Shown here: in pieces, positions 50,180-59,084 of the stretch
Layout of the letters: every line of letters begins with the position of its first letter
Position numbering within the stretch: position 1 is the stretch's first letter
Assembly (NCBI RefSeq): GCF_005503355.1
Contig: NZ_SCMK01000019.1
Location: 36,347 to 100,346, forward strand
DNA from: Sphingomonas sp. 1F27F7B
GTDB taxonomy: Bacteria; Pseudomonadota; Alphaproteobacteria; Sphingomonadales; Sphingomonadaceae
Direction of reading: 5' to 3'
DNA: 64,000 bases
Notes under the pieces: generated by a model
The model's input: only the letters and a program-made list of their open reading frames with translations
What the model was told of the DNA's origin: nothing
The model's database searches: none
Program-made: the position numbers and the translations under genes

Positions 50180-51459
50180 TCGCGATACTTTCCCGGATGC
50201 CGTTCGGCGCGCGCGGCTATGCCGGCATCGTCGCGGCGATCACGTTCGTCGCCCTGCTCGTTTCCGCCGGGCTGCGCTCCGCGCCCGGTGTGATGATGTT
50301 GCCGCTCGAGCAGCATTTCGGCTGGGACAGGGCGACGATCTCTGCCGCCGCGGCGATCGGGATCATGCTCTACGGGCTGGTCGGCCCCTTCGCCGCGGCG
50401 CTGATGCTGTCGTTCGGGATCAAGCGGACGATGCTCGCCGGGCTGGTGCTGATGTCGCTTTCGACCTTTGCCAGCCTGTGGATGTCGGAGCCCTGGCAAT
50501 ATGTGCTGAGCTGGGGTGTTTTCTCTGGCATGGGCAGCGGGGCGGTGGCGTCGGTGCTGGGCGCGGCGGTGGTCAATCGCTGGTTCGCGACGCGGCAGGG
50601 CCTGGTGATGGGCATGCTGACCGCGAGCACCGCGACCGGCGCGCTCGTCTTCCTGCCCGTGCTTGCCTGGCTGGCCGATGGCGGGGCATGGCGGCCGGTG
50701 GCGCTGGCCGTGGCGATCGCCAGCGCCTGCGTGATCCCGCTGGTGCTGCTGTTCGTGCCCGAGCATCCGCAGGACCTGGGCGTGCGCCGCTTCGGCGAGA
50801 CCGACGAGAGCGCACCGCCGCCGGCGCTCAAGCAGGCGGCGACGCCGGCGCTGGCGTTCACCGCGCTGTTCCGCGCGTCGAGAAGCCCGGTGTTCTGGCT
50901 GTTGTTCGGCACTTTCTTCGTCTGCGGGCTGACCACCAACGGGCTGGTCGGGACGCACATGATCGCGTTCTGCGGCGACCATGGCATCGCGCCGGTGCAG
51001 GCGGCCGGGCTGCTCAGCCTGATGGGGCTGTTCGACCTGATCGGGACCACGGCCTCGGGCTGGCTGACCGACCGCTATGATCCGCGCAAGCTGCTGTTCG
51101 TCTATTACGGGCTGCGCGGGCTGTCGCTGCTGGCGCTGCCGTTCCTCGATTTCAGCGCATCGAGCCTGCTGATCTTCGCGATCTTCTATGGGCTCGACTG
51201 GATCGCGACGGTGCCGCCAACGGTGAAGCTCGCCAATGTCCATTTCGGCGAGCGCGATGCACCGGTGGTGTTCGGCTGGGTGATGGTGGGGCATCAGATC
51301 GGTGCGGCCACCGCGGCATTCGGCGCGGGCGCGGTGCGCGCCTGGACGGGAAGCTATACGCCGGCCTTCCTGGTGGCAGGCGCGTTCGGGCTGGTCGCGG
51401 CAGTGGCGATCCTGGCGGCGCGGACGGAGAAGTCGGGGGAGCGGCTGGCGATGGTCTAG
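50176..51459 (+). CDS. MFS transporter, efflux or carboxylate type
   Basis: 427 residues from the ATG at 50176. Twelve membrane segments; FSGMGSGAVASVLGAAVVNRWFA and the loop WLTDRYDPRKLLF are typical of the OFA/MCT-like MFS group with GMMxxG-type helix-packing motifs. It overlaps marR, so expression is probably induced by the MarR ligand. Substrate unknown. Confidence 0.86.
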   Translation: MIAILSRMPFGARGYAGIVAAITFVALLVSAGLRSAPGVMMLPLEQHFGWDRATISAAAAIGIMLYGLVGPFAAALMLSFGIKRTMLAGLVLMSLSTFASLWMSEPWQYVLSWGVFSGMGSGAVASVLGAAVVNRWFATRQGLVMGMLTASTATGALVFLPVLAWLADGGAWRPVALAVAIASACVIPLVLLFVPEHPQDLGVRRFGETDESAPPPALKQAATPALAFTALFRASRSPVFWLLFGTFFVCGLTTNGLVGTHMIAFCGDHGIAPVQAAGLLSLMGLFDLIGTTASGWLTDRYDPRKLLFVYYGLRGLSLLALPFLDFSASSLLIFAIFYGLDWIATVPPTVKLANVHFGERDAPVVFGWVMVGHQIGAATAAFGAGAVRAWTGSYTPAFLVAGAFGLVAAVAILAARTEKSGERLAMV

Positions 51460-51484
51460 GGCGGGGGGCTAATATTCCTTCAAC

Positions 51485-51513
51485 CGTCATCCCCGCGCAG
51501 CGCGGGGATGACG
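51485..51513. repeat. Dispersed repeat copy, compact palindrome form
   Basis: CGTCATCCCCGCG at 51485-51497 and CGCGGGGATGACG at 51501-51513 form a 13-bp perfect inverted repeat with a 3-nt centre. It lies between the MFS stop and the convergent chemoreceptor-like gene. Confidence 0.85.
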
Positions 51514-51544
51514 AAAGAAATCAAGGTCTGATCGAGGCTCGATC

Positions 51545-53137
51545 CTATGCCGCGCGCAGCGTTTCGAGGAACCTCTGCATCTCGCCGAGCAGGCGGCGGG
51601 CCTGGTTGACCAGTTCGTCGGTGGCGGCGTCCATCTCGGCGGTGGTGCGTGCCGCTTCGTCGGTGGCGCTCTCCGCGCCCGCCGCGCCGGCCTGGAGGTC
51701 GGCGGTGAGCGCCGCGGCGGTGCCGGCATAGGTCTGGATCGAACGGATCACTTCGCCCTGGTGGCGCATCGCCTGGCCGACCGCGCCACCGACTTCGCCG
51801 ATCCGGTCGAAGCTGTCGCGCATCTCGCCGACGATCGTGCTGGTGGCATGCACCGCGCCGGTCATCCGGGCGAGCTGGGCGCGAATGTCGTCGGTGGCAT
51901 GGGCAGTCTGGGCGGCGAGGCTCTTCACTTCCTGCGCGACGATCGCGAAGCCGCGGCCGGCCTCGCCGGCACGGGCGGCCTCGATGCTGGCGTTGAGCGC
52001 GAGCAGATTGGTGCGGGCGGCGATCTCGGCGATCATGTCGGCGATGCTGCCGACGCTGGCGCTGTGCTCCACGAGCGTGGCGAAGCGGGCATCGGCCGAG
52101 CGGGAGAGGCCGTAGAGGTGCGCGGTGGTCTCGCTTTGGGCATCGAGACTGGCTTCGACCGCAGTGAGCGAGCGACCTAGATTGGCCGATTCCTCGAGCA
52201 GCGTGGCGGCGCCGGTGTCCGCGCGGGCGGCGCGATCGGCGACGCCGCGGATCTCGTCGCGGGTGGCGGCGGTGGTGCTGGTCAGGCCGCCGGCGGAGGT
52301 GCGGGTCTGCTCGGCCGCGGCGGCGAGCTCGCTGATCGCGGCGACGAACTGGCGCTCGAACCGGTCGGCGATGCGGGCGATCTCGGCGCGGCGATCGCGC
52401 TCGGCGTCGAGCTGGGCGCGGTGGCGGGTCTCGGCGGCATGGGCGACCTGTTGCAGCTCCTCGCGCTGGGCGGCGGCGCGCAGCAGATCGCGCTCACCGG
52501 CGGCGCGGGCGAGCGCTTCGCCCTGTGCGAACTGCTCGCTGACCAGCGCGGCCTGGCCCATCACGGTGCGGGCGAGCAGGGCGACGAAGACGGCGAGAAA
52601 GAGGAACACGCCTGCCGGGATGTTGGCGAAGATGGCGTAGAGCGCGCAGATCGCCACGGCGACACCGAGCCACGCCAGGCTGGCGGGCGGCAGCGGGGCA
52701 TAGCGCAGCGCGCCGATCGCGACCACGCCGGCAATGGCGGTGGTGGTGACGATCAGCTCCTGATCGGTGGAGCCCAGGCCGATGGTGGCGAGGAACAGGA
52801 ACCAGCCGAACCCGGTGGCGGCGGCCTCGATCACGGTGGCGCGCAGAGTTGCGGTGGGATCGTCGACTCGCCAGTCGCGGCGCTTGCCGTCGCGCCAGCG
52901 GACGAGGGCGGCCGTGCCGATCGCCAGGTGCAGCGCCAGCGCGGCAATGTGCCAGGACCAGAAGCTGTTGGCGTGGATCGTCAGCGCCAGCGCGATGCTG
53001 ACGAAGACGCCAGCGGCATAGGAGATGGGATAGCCACGCTGGATGGCGATGGCATGCGCGCGCATCAGCGGCGGCGGGAGCGCCGCCCATTTGTCCCAGA
53101 TCGCCCGCCTCAGGGCGTGTGCGCTCGCCTCTCCCAT
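51545..53137 (-). CDS. Methyl-accepting chemotaxis-like protein with polytopic N-terminus
   Basis: 530 residues. The first about 190 residues hold about six hydrophobic segments with almost no periplasmic domain, like a MASE-type or cytosolic-signal sensor. There is no HAMP domain. The coiled region at about 200-530 ends in the conserved signalling hairpin ARTNLLALNASIEAARAG, then GRGFAIVAQEVKSLAAQT. Helix repeats flank this on both sides. Known MCPs drive CheA; no che genes are in this window, so its partner is elsewhere. Methylation sites were not checked. Confidence 0.86.
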   Translation of the reverse strand: MGEASAHALRRAIWDKWAALPPPLMRAHAIAIQRGYPISYAAGVFVSIALALTIHANSFWSWHIAALALHLAIGTAALVRWRDGKRRDWRVDDPTATLRATVIEAAATGFGWFLFLATIGLGSTDQELIVTTTAIAGVVAIGALRYAPLPPASLAWLGVAVAICALYAIFANIPAGVFLFLAVFVALLARTVMGQAALVSEQFAQGEALARAAGERDLLRAAAQREELQQVAHAAETRHRAQLDAERDRRAEIARIADRFERQFVAAISELAAAAEQTRTSAGGLTSTTAATRDEIRGVADRAARADTGAATLLEESANLGRSLTAVEASLDAQSETTAHLYGLSRSADARFATLVEHSASVGSIADMIAEIAARTNLLALNASIEAARAGEAGRGFAIVAQEVKSLAAQTAHATDDIRAQLARMTGAVHATSTIVGEMRDSFDRIGEVGGAVGQAMRHQGEVIRSIQTYAGTAAALTADLQAGAAGAESATDEAARTTAEMDAATDELVNQARRLLGEMQRFLETLRAA

Positions 53138-53174
53138 TTGGCCAGCGACTAGCCGAACATGGTTACCATGGCGT

Positions 53175-54311
53175 TTACAGTCGCAAGTGGATGCCCCGGC
53201 GATGGAGCGGGATCAGCAGCGCCAGCACGAGCAGAAGCGCCGCCAGCGCGAACAGGAACGAGGCGAGGAGAAGGTGGCCGGGCAGGAGCGCGGCGAGCGC
53301 CTTCCACGCCCAGGGCTGGAACCCCGAGCGCATCGCGGCGAGCGACAGCAGCAGCGAGAGGAGATAACCGAGGATCGCGTTCATCCCCAGAACGTCGAGC
53401 GGCCACAGCATCTTGCGCGCCGCTGCGCTGCGCGCGGCGAGGATGCAGCCGACGAACAGGATCGCCGACAGGCCCGAGGTGAGGAGCGCGAAGCTGCTGG
53501 TCCACAGCTTCTTGTTGAGCGGAAACCAGGGCGCGAGCAGCAGGCCCAGCGCGGCAAGGGCGATGCCGGCGAGCAGGATGCGCAGCGTCGCGCGCTCGGG
53601 CGCCGCCTTCCAGAGCAGGGCGGCGAGGGCGCCGAGCAGCACGTTGACCAGCGCAGGGAGGGTGGAGAGCAGGCCCTCGGGATCATAGACGATATTGCCC
53701 GCCGTGTCGGTGCCGAGGCGGTACATGTGGTGCGTGGTGACTGCGATCCGGTCGATATAGCCGGCAAGATTGCCCGCCGGGCTGAGATCCCCCGCGCCGT
53801 GCCCGGGGACGGGTACGAAGCTGAGCAGCGCCCAATAGCCGAGCAGCAGGACGACGCTGGCGATGCCGAGTGCCGGCGCGCTGAGATGTGCGCGCCCGTC
53901 CGCGTCCCTTCGAGCGGTGAGGATCGCCAGGGCGGCGGCGAGGCCGTAGCAGAGGCCGAGGCGGGGGAGGACGCCGAACACCCGGAAATCCGCCAGGCCG
54001 GGCCGCGCGAGCATCTGCCAGGCCCAGCCGATCAGGATCAGCATCAGCGAGCGCCGGACGATGCGGCCCCAGAAGCTGGCGTCGACCGCGCGAGGAAAGG
54101 ACAGGCCCAGCGCCACGCCCATCGCGCAGAGAAAGGCAGGGAAGACGAGGTCGGTGGGCGTGAAGCCGTGCCATTCGGCATGGTCGAGCGGCCACCAGAC
54201 ATGCGCCCAGCTGCCCGGCGTATTGACGATGATCATCACGGCCACCGTCAGCCCGCGGAACAGGTCGAGCCCGCCGAGTCGTGCACTTGCCTGCGTCTTG
54301 CCTTCGGTCAT
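53175..54311 (-). CDS. HGSNAT-like acyltransferase membrane protein (DUF5009-type)
   Basis: 378 residues from the ATG at 54311 (MTEGKTQASARLGGLDLFRG). About ten membrane segments. LDLFRGLTVAVMIIVNTPG, AEWHGFTPTDLVFPAFLCAMG (with the acceptor His in the first loops) and FPRAVDASFWGRIVRRS match the heparan-alpha-glucosaminide N-acetyltransferase family. Bacterial relatives transfer acetyl groups to surface sugars (inference). Divergent from the Tat protein gene. Confidence 0.87.
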   Translation of the reverse strand: MTEGKTQASARLGGLDLFRGLTVAVMIIVNTPGSWAHVWWPLDHAEWHGFTPTDLVFPAFLCAMGVALGLSFPRAVDASFWGRIVRRSLMLILIGWAWQMLARPGLADFRVFGVLPRLGLCYGLAAALAILTARRDADGRAHLSAPALGIASVVLLLGYWALLSFVPVPGHGAGDLSPAGNLAGYIDRIAVTTHHMYRLGTDTAGNIVYDPEGLLSTLPALVNVLLGALAALLWKAAPERATLRILLAGIALAALGLLLAPWFPLNKKLWTSSFALLTSGLSAILFVGCILAARSAAARKMLWPLDVLGMNAILGYLLSLLLSLAAMRSGFQPWAWKALAALLPGHLLLASFLFALAALLLVLALLIPLHRRGIHLRL

Positions 54312-54424
54312 CGCGTCCCTCCCCGGGCGCAGCATGGATCGGTTGCGCCGCCCGGTCAAAGTGCCGCGCTTGCGACCGAGTCACGGTGTGTTAGTGATCT
54401 AGTACGATATCATGGGAGTCGGGT

Positions 54425-55198
54425 ATGGACGGAGCGAAGATCGGCCGGCGGGGCGTGCTTGCGGCGGCGGCGGCGGTGCCGGTCGCGGCAATGGCCAAGG
54501 CGGCGCCGGCAAGGCTCGCCATGGGCGACCGGCTGGCGCGCTTCGACCTGCTTCGACCCGGCGTGCACAGCTATCTCCGTTCGGTCGAGAAGGACGGCGT
54601 GCATGTCGCCCGCGACATCTGGCGGCGGGAAGTGCGGTTCGAGACGGTCGGCAGCGTGCGGAAGCTGCGCATCGTGCAGCGCTGGGATGGGACGGGCGCC
54701 AAGCCTTCGCTGGTCACGCGCGATTCGCTGTTCGAACCGGGGACCTGGCGGCCTTCCAGTCATCTGCGCGTCACCACGGTGGAAGACAAGAAGACCGTGG
54801 AGGGCTTCCTGTTCGCCCCCGACAGGATCACCGGCCTGCCGGGCGTGGCGGACAACAGCCGCGCCGATTTCGACGTCGCCTTCCCGGAGCCGATGTTCAA
54901 CTTCGAGACCGACATGGAGATGCTGGGCACGCTGCCGCTGGCGCATGGCTATCAGGTGTCGATCCCCTTCTATCACCCGGCCGGCGGGCCGCCGGCGCGC
55001 TATCTGTGGGCGGTGACCGGAGACGCGCAGCTGGCCGGGCCCGACGGGCGGCCGGTGGACTGCTGGATCGTCGAATGCGATTACAACACCGGCAAGGACC
55101 CGTCGCGCTTCTGGTATGCCAAGCGCACGCAGCAATTCGTCAAGCTGGAAGCGAAGGCGCCGGACGGATCGCTGTTCCGCAAGACGCTGCTGTTCTGA
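54425..55198 (+). CDS. Tat-exported hypothetical protein
   Basis: 257 residues. KIGRRGVLAAAAAVPVAAMA is a twin-arginine signal. The mature domain is beta-rich and tryptophan-rich (DIWRREVRFETVGSVRKL, FYHPAGGPPARYLWAVTG, DCWIVECDYNTGKD) and ends with a lipid-binding-like strand set (FVKLEAKAPDGSLFRKTLLF). It reminds one of DUF3108-type periplasmic proteins but I would not assign it. Divergent from the acyltransferase gene. Confidence 0.72.
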   Translation: MDGAKIGRRGVLAAAAAVPVAAMAKAAPARLAMGDRLARFDLLRPGVHSYLRSVEKDGVHVARDIWRREVRFETVGSVRKLRIVQRWDGTGAKPSLVTRDSLFEPGTWRPSSHLRVTTVEDKKTVEGFLFAPDRITGLPGVADNSRADFDVAFPEPMFNFETDMEMLGTLPLAHGYQVSIPFYHPAGGPPARYLWAVTGDAQLAGPDGRPVDCWIVECDYNTGKDPSRFWYAKRTQQFVKLEAKAPDGSLFRKTLLF

Positions 55199-55549
55199 TG
55201 GCGGGGCCGCCGGAGGGGCAAGGGACGGATCGGCCCCGCCGTTCGCGCGATCCGCGCACCTCTCCCATTTCCGTCGCGCTGAACTTGTCCGGCACCTATC
55301 CCCTTGGGACGAGGATGGTCCGATAACCGTCATCCCCGCGCAGGCGGGGATCCAGCGTCACGAGGGGTACGGCGGAGAAACCCTGGGTCCCCGCCTGCGC
55401 GGGGATGGCGAAAGAGGGGTACTTGTCTCAAGGGGACAAGCTCCGACCAAGTCCGGGGTCAGCATGACGGTACAGGCACGGGCAATTGCCAATCTTGGAC
55501 CCTGGAGTAAGCTGGAGCTTGGCAGGCCCGGCCAAGCGGGATACGCCCC
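55199..55549. other. Intergenic region with a repeat pair and no gene
   Basis: 351 bp between the Tat protein and the GGCT-like gene. It holds the repeat pair at 55328-55410 and a spaced second copy pattern CTTGTCTC..AAGGGGACAAG nearby (55422 onward). No coding frame with host codon use was found. Confidence 0.6.
55328..55410. repeat. Paired inverted dispersed repeat
   Basis: Copy 1 at 55328-55355 starts CGTCATCCCCGCGCAGGCGG; copy 2 at 55383-55410 is its near-perfect inverse (GGTCC for GATCC, GGCG for GACG). The same 28-bp element as at 2130-2157. Confidence 0.85.
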
Positions 55550-55888
55550 TCACGCCTTCACATAGACCCAGGCGGTCGTGCCGCTGGCGAGCGGGGCGGC
55601 GACGCGGACATAGTTCTCGCTCTCATACGTATCGGCCGCGGCCAGTTCCTCGGCCGTCAGGCGGAAGACCTTGCCGGGGATGGGCGGGGCGCCTTCGTCG
55701 GGGACCAGCGCGCGGTGCACCGCGATCCCGCTCGCCTCGAGCACGTCCGGGTCGCGGATCGTGATCTCGACCAGGCGATAGCCGTGGAGCAAATCGTCGC
55801 CGCCTTCGAGCAGGCGGCCGAACTGGCTCATCTGCACGCTCGCCAGCTGGAGCGTGCCATAGGAGAAGAGCAGCGCCCCTTCGCTCAT
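55550..55888 (-). CDS. Gamma-glutamylcyclotransferase (AIG2-like)
   Basis: 112 residues. The BtrG/GGCT fold start LLFSYGTLQLASVQMSQFGR, the cyclic-substrate loop and the catalytic-type Glu in DTYESENYVRV are visible. Family members cyclise gamma-glutamyl amino acids. A cytoplasmic enzyme, just downstream of yihA (13 bp gap) on the same strand. Confidence 0.85.
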   Translation of the reverse strand: MSEGALLFSYGTLQLASVQMSQFGRLLEGGDDLLHGYRLVEITIRDPDVLEASGIAVHRALVPDEGAPPIPGKVFRLTAEELAAADTYESENYVRVAAPLASGTTAWVYVKA

Positions 55889-55901
55889 CGGGCGCCGTCG
55901 C

Positions 55902-56540
55902 TCACCCGATCGCCTCGATCACCGCGGCGCGCAGCTCGGGAATGCCCATGCCCTTTTCCGACGAAGTGGCGATGATGTCCGGATGCGCGGCGGGGCGCTT
56001 GCGGGCCTCCGCCTCGGTACGCTCGCGCACATCGGCGAGTTCGGTCGCCTTGATCTTGTCCGCCTTGGTGAGGACGATGCGGTAGCTGACCGCCGCACCG
56101 TCGAGCATGTCGAGGATCTCGCGATCGACTTCCTTGATGCCGTGGCGCGCGTCGATCAGCACCAGCCCGCGCTTCAGCGCCTGGCGGCCGCGCAGATAGT
56201 CGTTCACCAGATAGCGCCATTTGCGGACCATGTCCTTGGGCGCCTTGGCGAAGCCATAGCCGGGCATGTCGACCAGGCGGAAGCGCAGCGGCTCGCCGAC
56301 GTCGAAGAAGTTCAGCTCCTGGGTGCGGCCCGGCGTGTTCGAAGTGCGCGCCAGAGCGTTGCGGCCGGTCAGCGCGTTGAGCAGCGACGACTTGCCCACG
56401 TTGGAGCGCCCCGCGAACGCGACCTCGGGCACTTCCTGTCCGGGCAGGAACTTGAGCTCGGGCGCGGACTTGAGGAACGTGACCGGACCGGCGAAGGTCT
56501 TTCGCGCGGCCTCGATCATATCTTCATCGAACCCGCTCAC
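55902..56540 (-). CDS. yihA: Ribosome biogenesis GTPase YihA/YsxC (EngB)
   Basis: 212 residues from a GTG at 56540 that overlaps the yidC stop (GTGA). G1 GRSNVGKSSL, G2 SNTPGRTQELNFF, G3 DMPGYGFAKAP, G4 TKADKIK and G5 ATSSEKG are all intact. It assists 50S subunit assembly. Located after yidC as in many alphaproteobacteria. Confidence 0.95.
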   Translation of the reverse strand: MSGFDEDMIEAARKTFAGPVTFLKSAPELKFLPGQEVPEVAFAGRSNVGKSSLLNALTGRNALARTSNTPGRTQELNFFDVGEPLRFRLVDMPGYGFAKAPKDMVRKWRYLVNDYLRGRQALKRGLVLIDARHGIKEVDREILDMLDGAAVSYRIVLTKADKIKATELADVRERTEAEARKRPAAHPDIIATSSEKGMGIPELRAAVIEAIG

Positions 56541-58246
56541 TTCGCCGGGGATTCCTTCTTCATCGGCTGCTTCAGCACCGGGTGGCGCGAATAGAGCCAC
56601 TGCTGCTGCAGGATGGTGATCACGTTGGAAGTGATCCAGTAGACCTGCAGGCCCACGGCGAACGGTGCCATCAGGAACATCAGCATCCACGGCATGATCG
56701 CGAAGACCTGCTTCTGGATCTCGTCCATCGGCGCCGGGTTGAACTTCATCTGGAAGTACATCGACACGCCGAGCAGCACCGGGATCACGCCGATCGCCAG
56801 GAACGAGGGCGGCGTGAAGTGGAGATAGCCGAACAGGTTGATGATCGTCGCGGGATCGGGCGCCGAAAGGTCGCGGATCCACAGCACGAAGGGCTGGTGG
56901 CGCATCTCGATCGTGAGCAGCAGCACCTTGTACAGCGCGAACATGATGGGAATCTGGAGCAGGATCGGGAGGCAGCCCGCGAGCGGGTTCACCTTCTCTT
57001 CCTTGTAGAGCTTCATGATCTCCTGCTGCTGGCGCTGCTTGTCGTCCTTGTAGCGTTCCTGCAGCGCCTTCATCTTCGGCTGGATGACGCGCATGCGTGC
57101 CATCGATTCGAACTGCTTGTGCGCGATCGGGAAGAGCAGGCCGCGGATGGTGATCGTCAGCAGGATGATCGCCACGCCGAAATTGCCGACCAGGCGGAAC
57201 AGCATGTCGAGATAGTAGAAGATCGGCTGCTCGATCACGCCGAACCAGCCCCAGTCGATCGCATAGCTGAACCGCGTGATGCCGAGCTTTTCCTGATAGG
57301 AATCGAGCAGCTTCACTTCCTTCGCGCCGGCGAAGAAGCGGCTGGAATAGCTGGTCTGCTTGCCCGGAGCGATGACGAGCGGCTGATCGAGCTGATAATC
57401 GGCCTGATAGGCCTTGCTGGGATTCTGGCGCTGGCCAAGCGTGACGCCCAGGCGCTGATCCGGGATCAGCGTGGTCAGCCAATAGTGATCGGTGAAGCCG
57501 GCCCAGCCGCCCTTGGTCCTGAATTCCTTGGGCGTGCCCTCGACATCGGTCCAGCCGAGATAATGGGCTTCGTCCGCGGTGGCCGCGATCGGCCCGACGC
57601 GGGCGGCCCATTGGCCGGCATCCTTCGAGCGCTCGGCGCGCGAGACCGAGGCATAGGGCGTGACCGAGACCGGCGCCTGGCCGAGATTGGCGACCGTCTG
57701 GCGGATCGAGAACATGTAGTCCTGATCGACCGACAGCTCGATGCGGAAGACCTGGCCGGTGGCGGACTTGCTGGTCAGCGTCACCGGGGTGGTCGGAGTC
57801 AGCCTGGTGCCGCTCGCCTGCCACAGGGTGCTGGCGTCCGGCGCCTTCACGCCGGCGCCGGCCCAGCCGAACTCCGCGAAATAGGCCCCCGGCGCGCCGC
57901 TGGGCGAGAGCAGGTGGATCGGCGGAGAGTTCTTGGCGGTCGTCTCGTCATATTTGACGAGGACGAGATCGTCGATCCGGGCCCCCTTGAGGTTGATCGA
58001 GCCCTTGAGCGACGGCGTGTCGATCACGACGCGCGGCGATTCGGCCAGCACGACGGCGCGGTCGCGCAGCGCCGCGGGCGAATCGGTGCTGCTCGGGATC
58101 GCCTTGGGCTGCTGGGTGCCATTCACCATCTGGGTGGAGGAGGCCGGCTGCTGCGGGAAGAACCAGTGCATCGCATAGGGCCATGCGAACAGCAGCAGCC
58201 CCGCGATCACTGCGAACAGGATGAAATTCTTCTGATCGTCCTTCAC
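56537..58246 (-). CDS. yidC: Membrane protein insertase YidC
   Basis: 569 residues from a GTG at 58246 (the reading frame is open upstream, but the hydrophobic N-terminus KNFILFAVIAGLLLFAW starts here). A large periplasmic domain, then the insertase core with WGWFGVIEQPIFYYLDMLF, NPLAGCLPILLQIPIMFALY and the Arg in the hydrophilic groove (TIRGLLFPIAHKQF). Inserts membrane proteins with or without SecYEG. Third gene after rpmH, rnpA and yidD. Confidence 0.96.
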   Translation of the reverse strand: MKDDQKNFILFAVIAGLLLFAWPYAMHWFFPQQPASSTQMVNGTQQPKAIPSSTDSPAALRDRAVVLAESPRVVIDTPSLKGSINLKGARIDDLVLVKYDETTAKNSPPIHLLSPSGAPGAYFAEFGWAGAGVKAPDASTLWQASGTRLTPTTPVTLTSKSATGQVFRIELSVDQDYMFSIRQTVANLGQAPVSVTPYASVSRAERSKDAGQWAARVGPIAATADEAHYLGWTDVEGTPKEFRTKGGWAGFTDHYWLTTLIPDQRLGVTLGQRQNPSKAYQADYQLDQPLVIAPGKQTSYSSRFFAGAKEVKLLDSYQEKLGITRFSYAIDWGWFGVIEQPIFYYLDMLFRLVGNFGVAIILLTITIRGLLFPIAHKQFESMARMRVIQPKMKALQERYKDDKQRQQQEIMKLYKEEKVNPLAGCLPILLQIPIMFALYKVLLLTIEMRHQPFVLWIRDLSAPDPATIINLFGYLHFTPPSFLAIGVIPVLLGVSMYFQMKFNPAPMDEIQKQVFAIMPWMLMFLMAPFAVGLQVYWITSNVITILQQQWLYSRHPVLKQPMKKESPAK

Positions 58247-58268
58247 GTAACCGATTCCCCGGAAAAAC

Positions 58269-58481
58269 TTATGGCACTGGGTCGTAGCCGTGCCCGCCCC
58301 ATGGGTGGCAGCGGGCGATCCGCCGGATGGCGAGCCAGCTGCCTTTGACAGCCCCATAGCGGCGAAGCGCCTCGATTGCATAGGCCGAACAGCTGGGCTG
58401 GTAGCGGCAGCTGGGCGGAAGCACCGCCGACGGGCCGATCTGCCAGGCGCGGGCGAGCAGGATGAGGAGCCTGGCCATCAT
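58269..58481 (-). CDS. yidD: Membrane protein insertion efficiency factor YidD
   Basis: 70 residues, with the signature CRYQPSCSAYAIEALRRYG and the end RCHPWGGHGYDPVP. Small membrane-associated protein supporting YidC. Normal length. Confidence 0.95.
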   Translation of the reverse strand: MMARLLILLARAWQIGPSAVLPPSCRYQPSCSAYAIEALRRYGAVKGSWLAIRRIARCHPWGGHGYDPVP

Positions 58482-58512
58482 GCCGATTCCCCCTGACGGA
58501 CAAGGGCGCAGC

Positions 58513-58845
58513 TCACCGCTTCACCTTCCCCAGTGCCTTGACCAGCTCGGCCCTGAGATTCTCGAACGGGCGCTCGATGCCGCCATTGCGGCCGATCAGC
58601 ACGTGATCGGCGCCCGGCAGGCCGGCCTCGGGCAACACTTCGCGGACGAGCGCGCGGAACCGGCGTTTCATCCGGTTGCGGATCACCGCATTGCCGACTT
58701 TCTTGGATACGGTAATGCCGACCCGCATGACCGGATCGGCATCGTTGCGCGCATGGACGATCAGGACGAAGCCGGGCATGGGAGCCCGCTTGCCCGCGTT
58801 CGCCGCGAGATAGTCCTTGCGCTGCGTGAGCCGGGAGAGGCTCAC
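58513..58845 (-). CDS. rnpA: Ribonuclease P protein component
   Basis: 110 residues from a GTG at 58845 (SLSRLTQRKDYLAANAGKRA); the reading frame is open upstream over rpmH, but the family starts here. RVGITVSKKVGNAVIRNRMKRR-type core (split: GITVSKKVGNAV and RNRMKRRFRAL) and LIGRNGGIERPFENL. With the RNA subunit it matures tRNA 5' ends. 17 bp after rpmH. Confidence 0.93.
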   Translation of the reverse strand: MSLSRLTQRKDYLAANAGKRAPMPGFVLIVHARNDADPVMRVGITVSKKVGNAVIRNRMKRRFRALVREVLPEAGLPGADHVLIGRNGGIERPFENLRAELVKALGKVKR

Positions 58846-58862
58846 CGCTTCACCGTCGGTGA

Positions 58863-58997
58863 TTAGGCCGACAGCTTGTTGCGGCCGCGGGCGCGGCGGG
58901 CGCGAATCACGTTGCGGCCGCCCGGAGTCGCCATGCGGCTGCGGAAGCCGTGCCGGCGCGCACGCACCAAGTTGCTCGGCTGAAAGGTCCGCTTCAT
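58863..58997 (-). CDS. rpmH: 50S ribosomal protein L34
   Basis: 44 residues, all the L34 pattern: MKRTFQPSNLVRARRHGFR, RMATPGGRNVIRARRARGR and the end NKLSA. The gene is shorter than typical ORF cut-offs. It heads the rpmH-rnpA-yidD-yidC-yihA block. Confidence 0.97.
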   Translation of the reverse strand: MKRTFQPSNLVRARRHGFRSRMATPGGRNVIRARRARGRNKLSA

Positions 58998-59084
58998 CGC
59001 TCATCCTCGAGTATCTAGAACGTAAAAGGGCCACCACAGGGGCGGCCGCGTGTCGGGTGCCCATAGTGGGGTGATCCGGCCGAG

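Noticed and set aside
55902..57824. A 640-codon fused yihA frame
   Set aside because: The extra N-terminal part is a shifted reading of yidC. The GTG at 56540 begins the GTPase.
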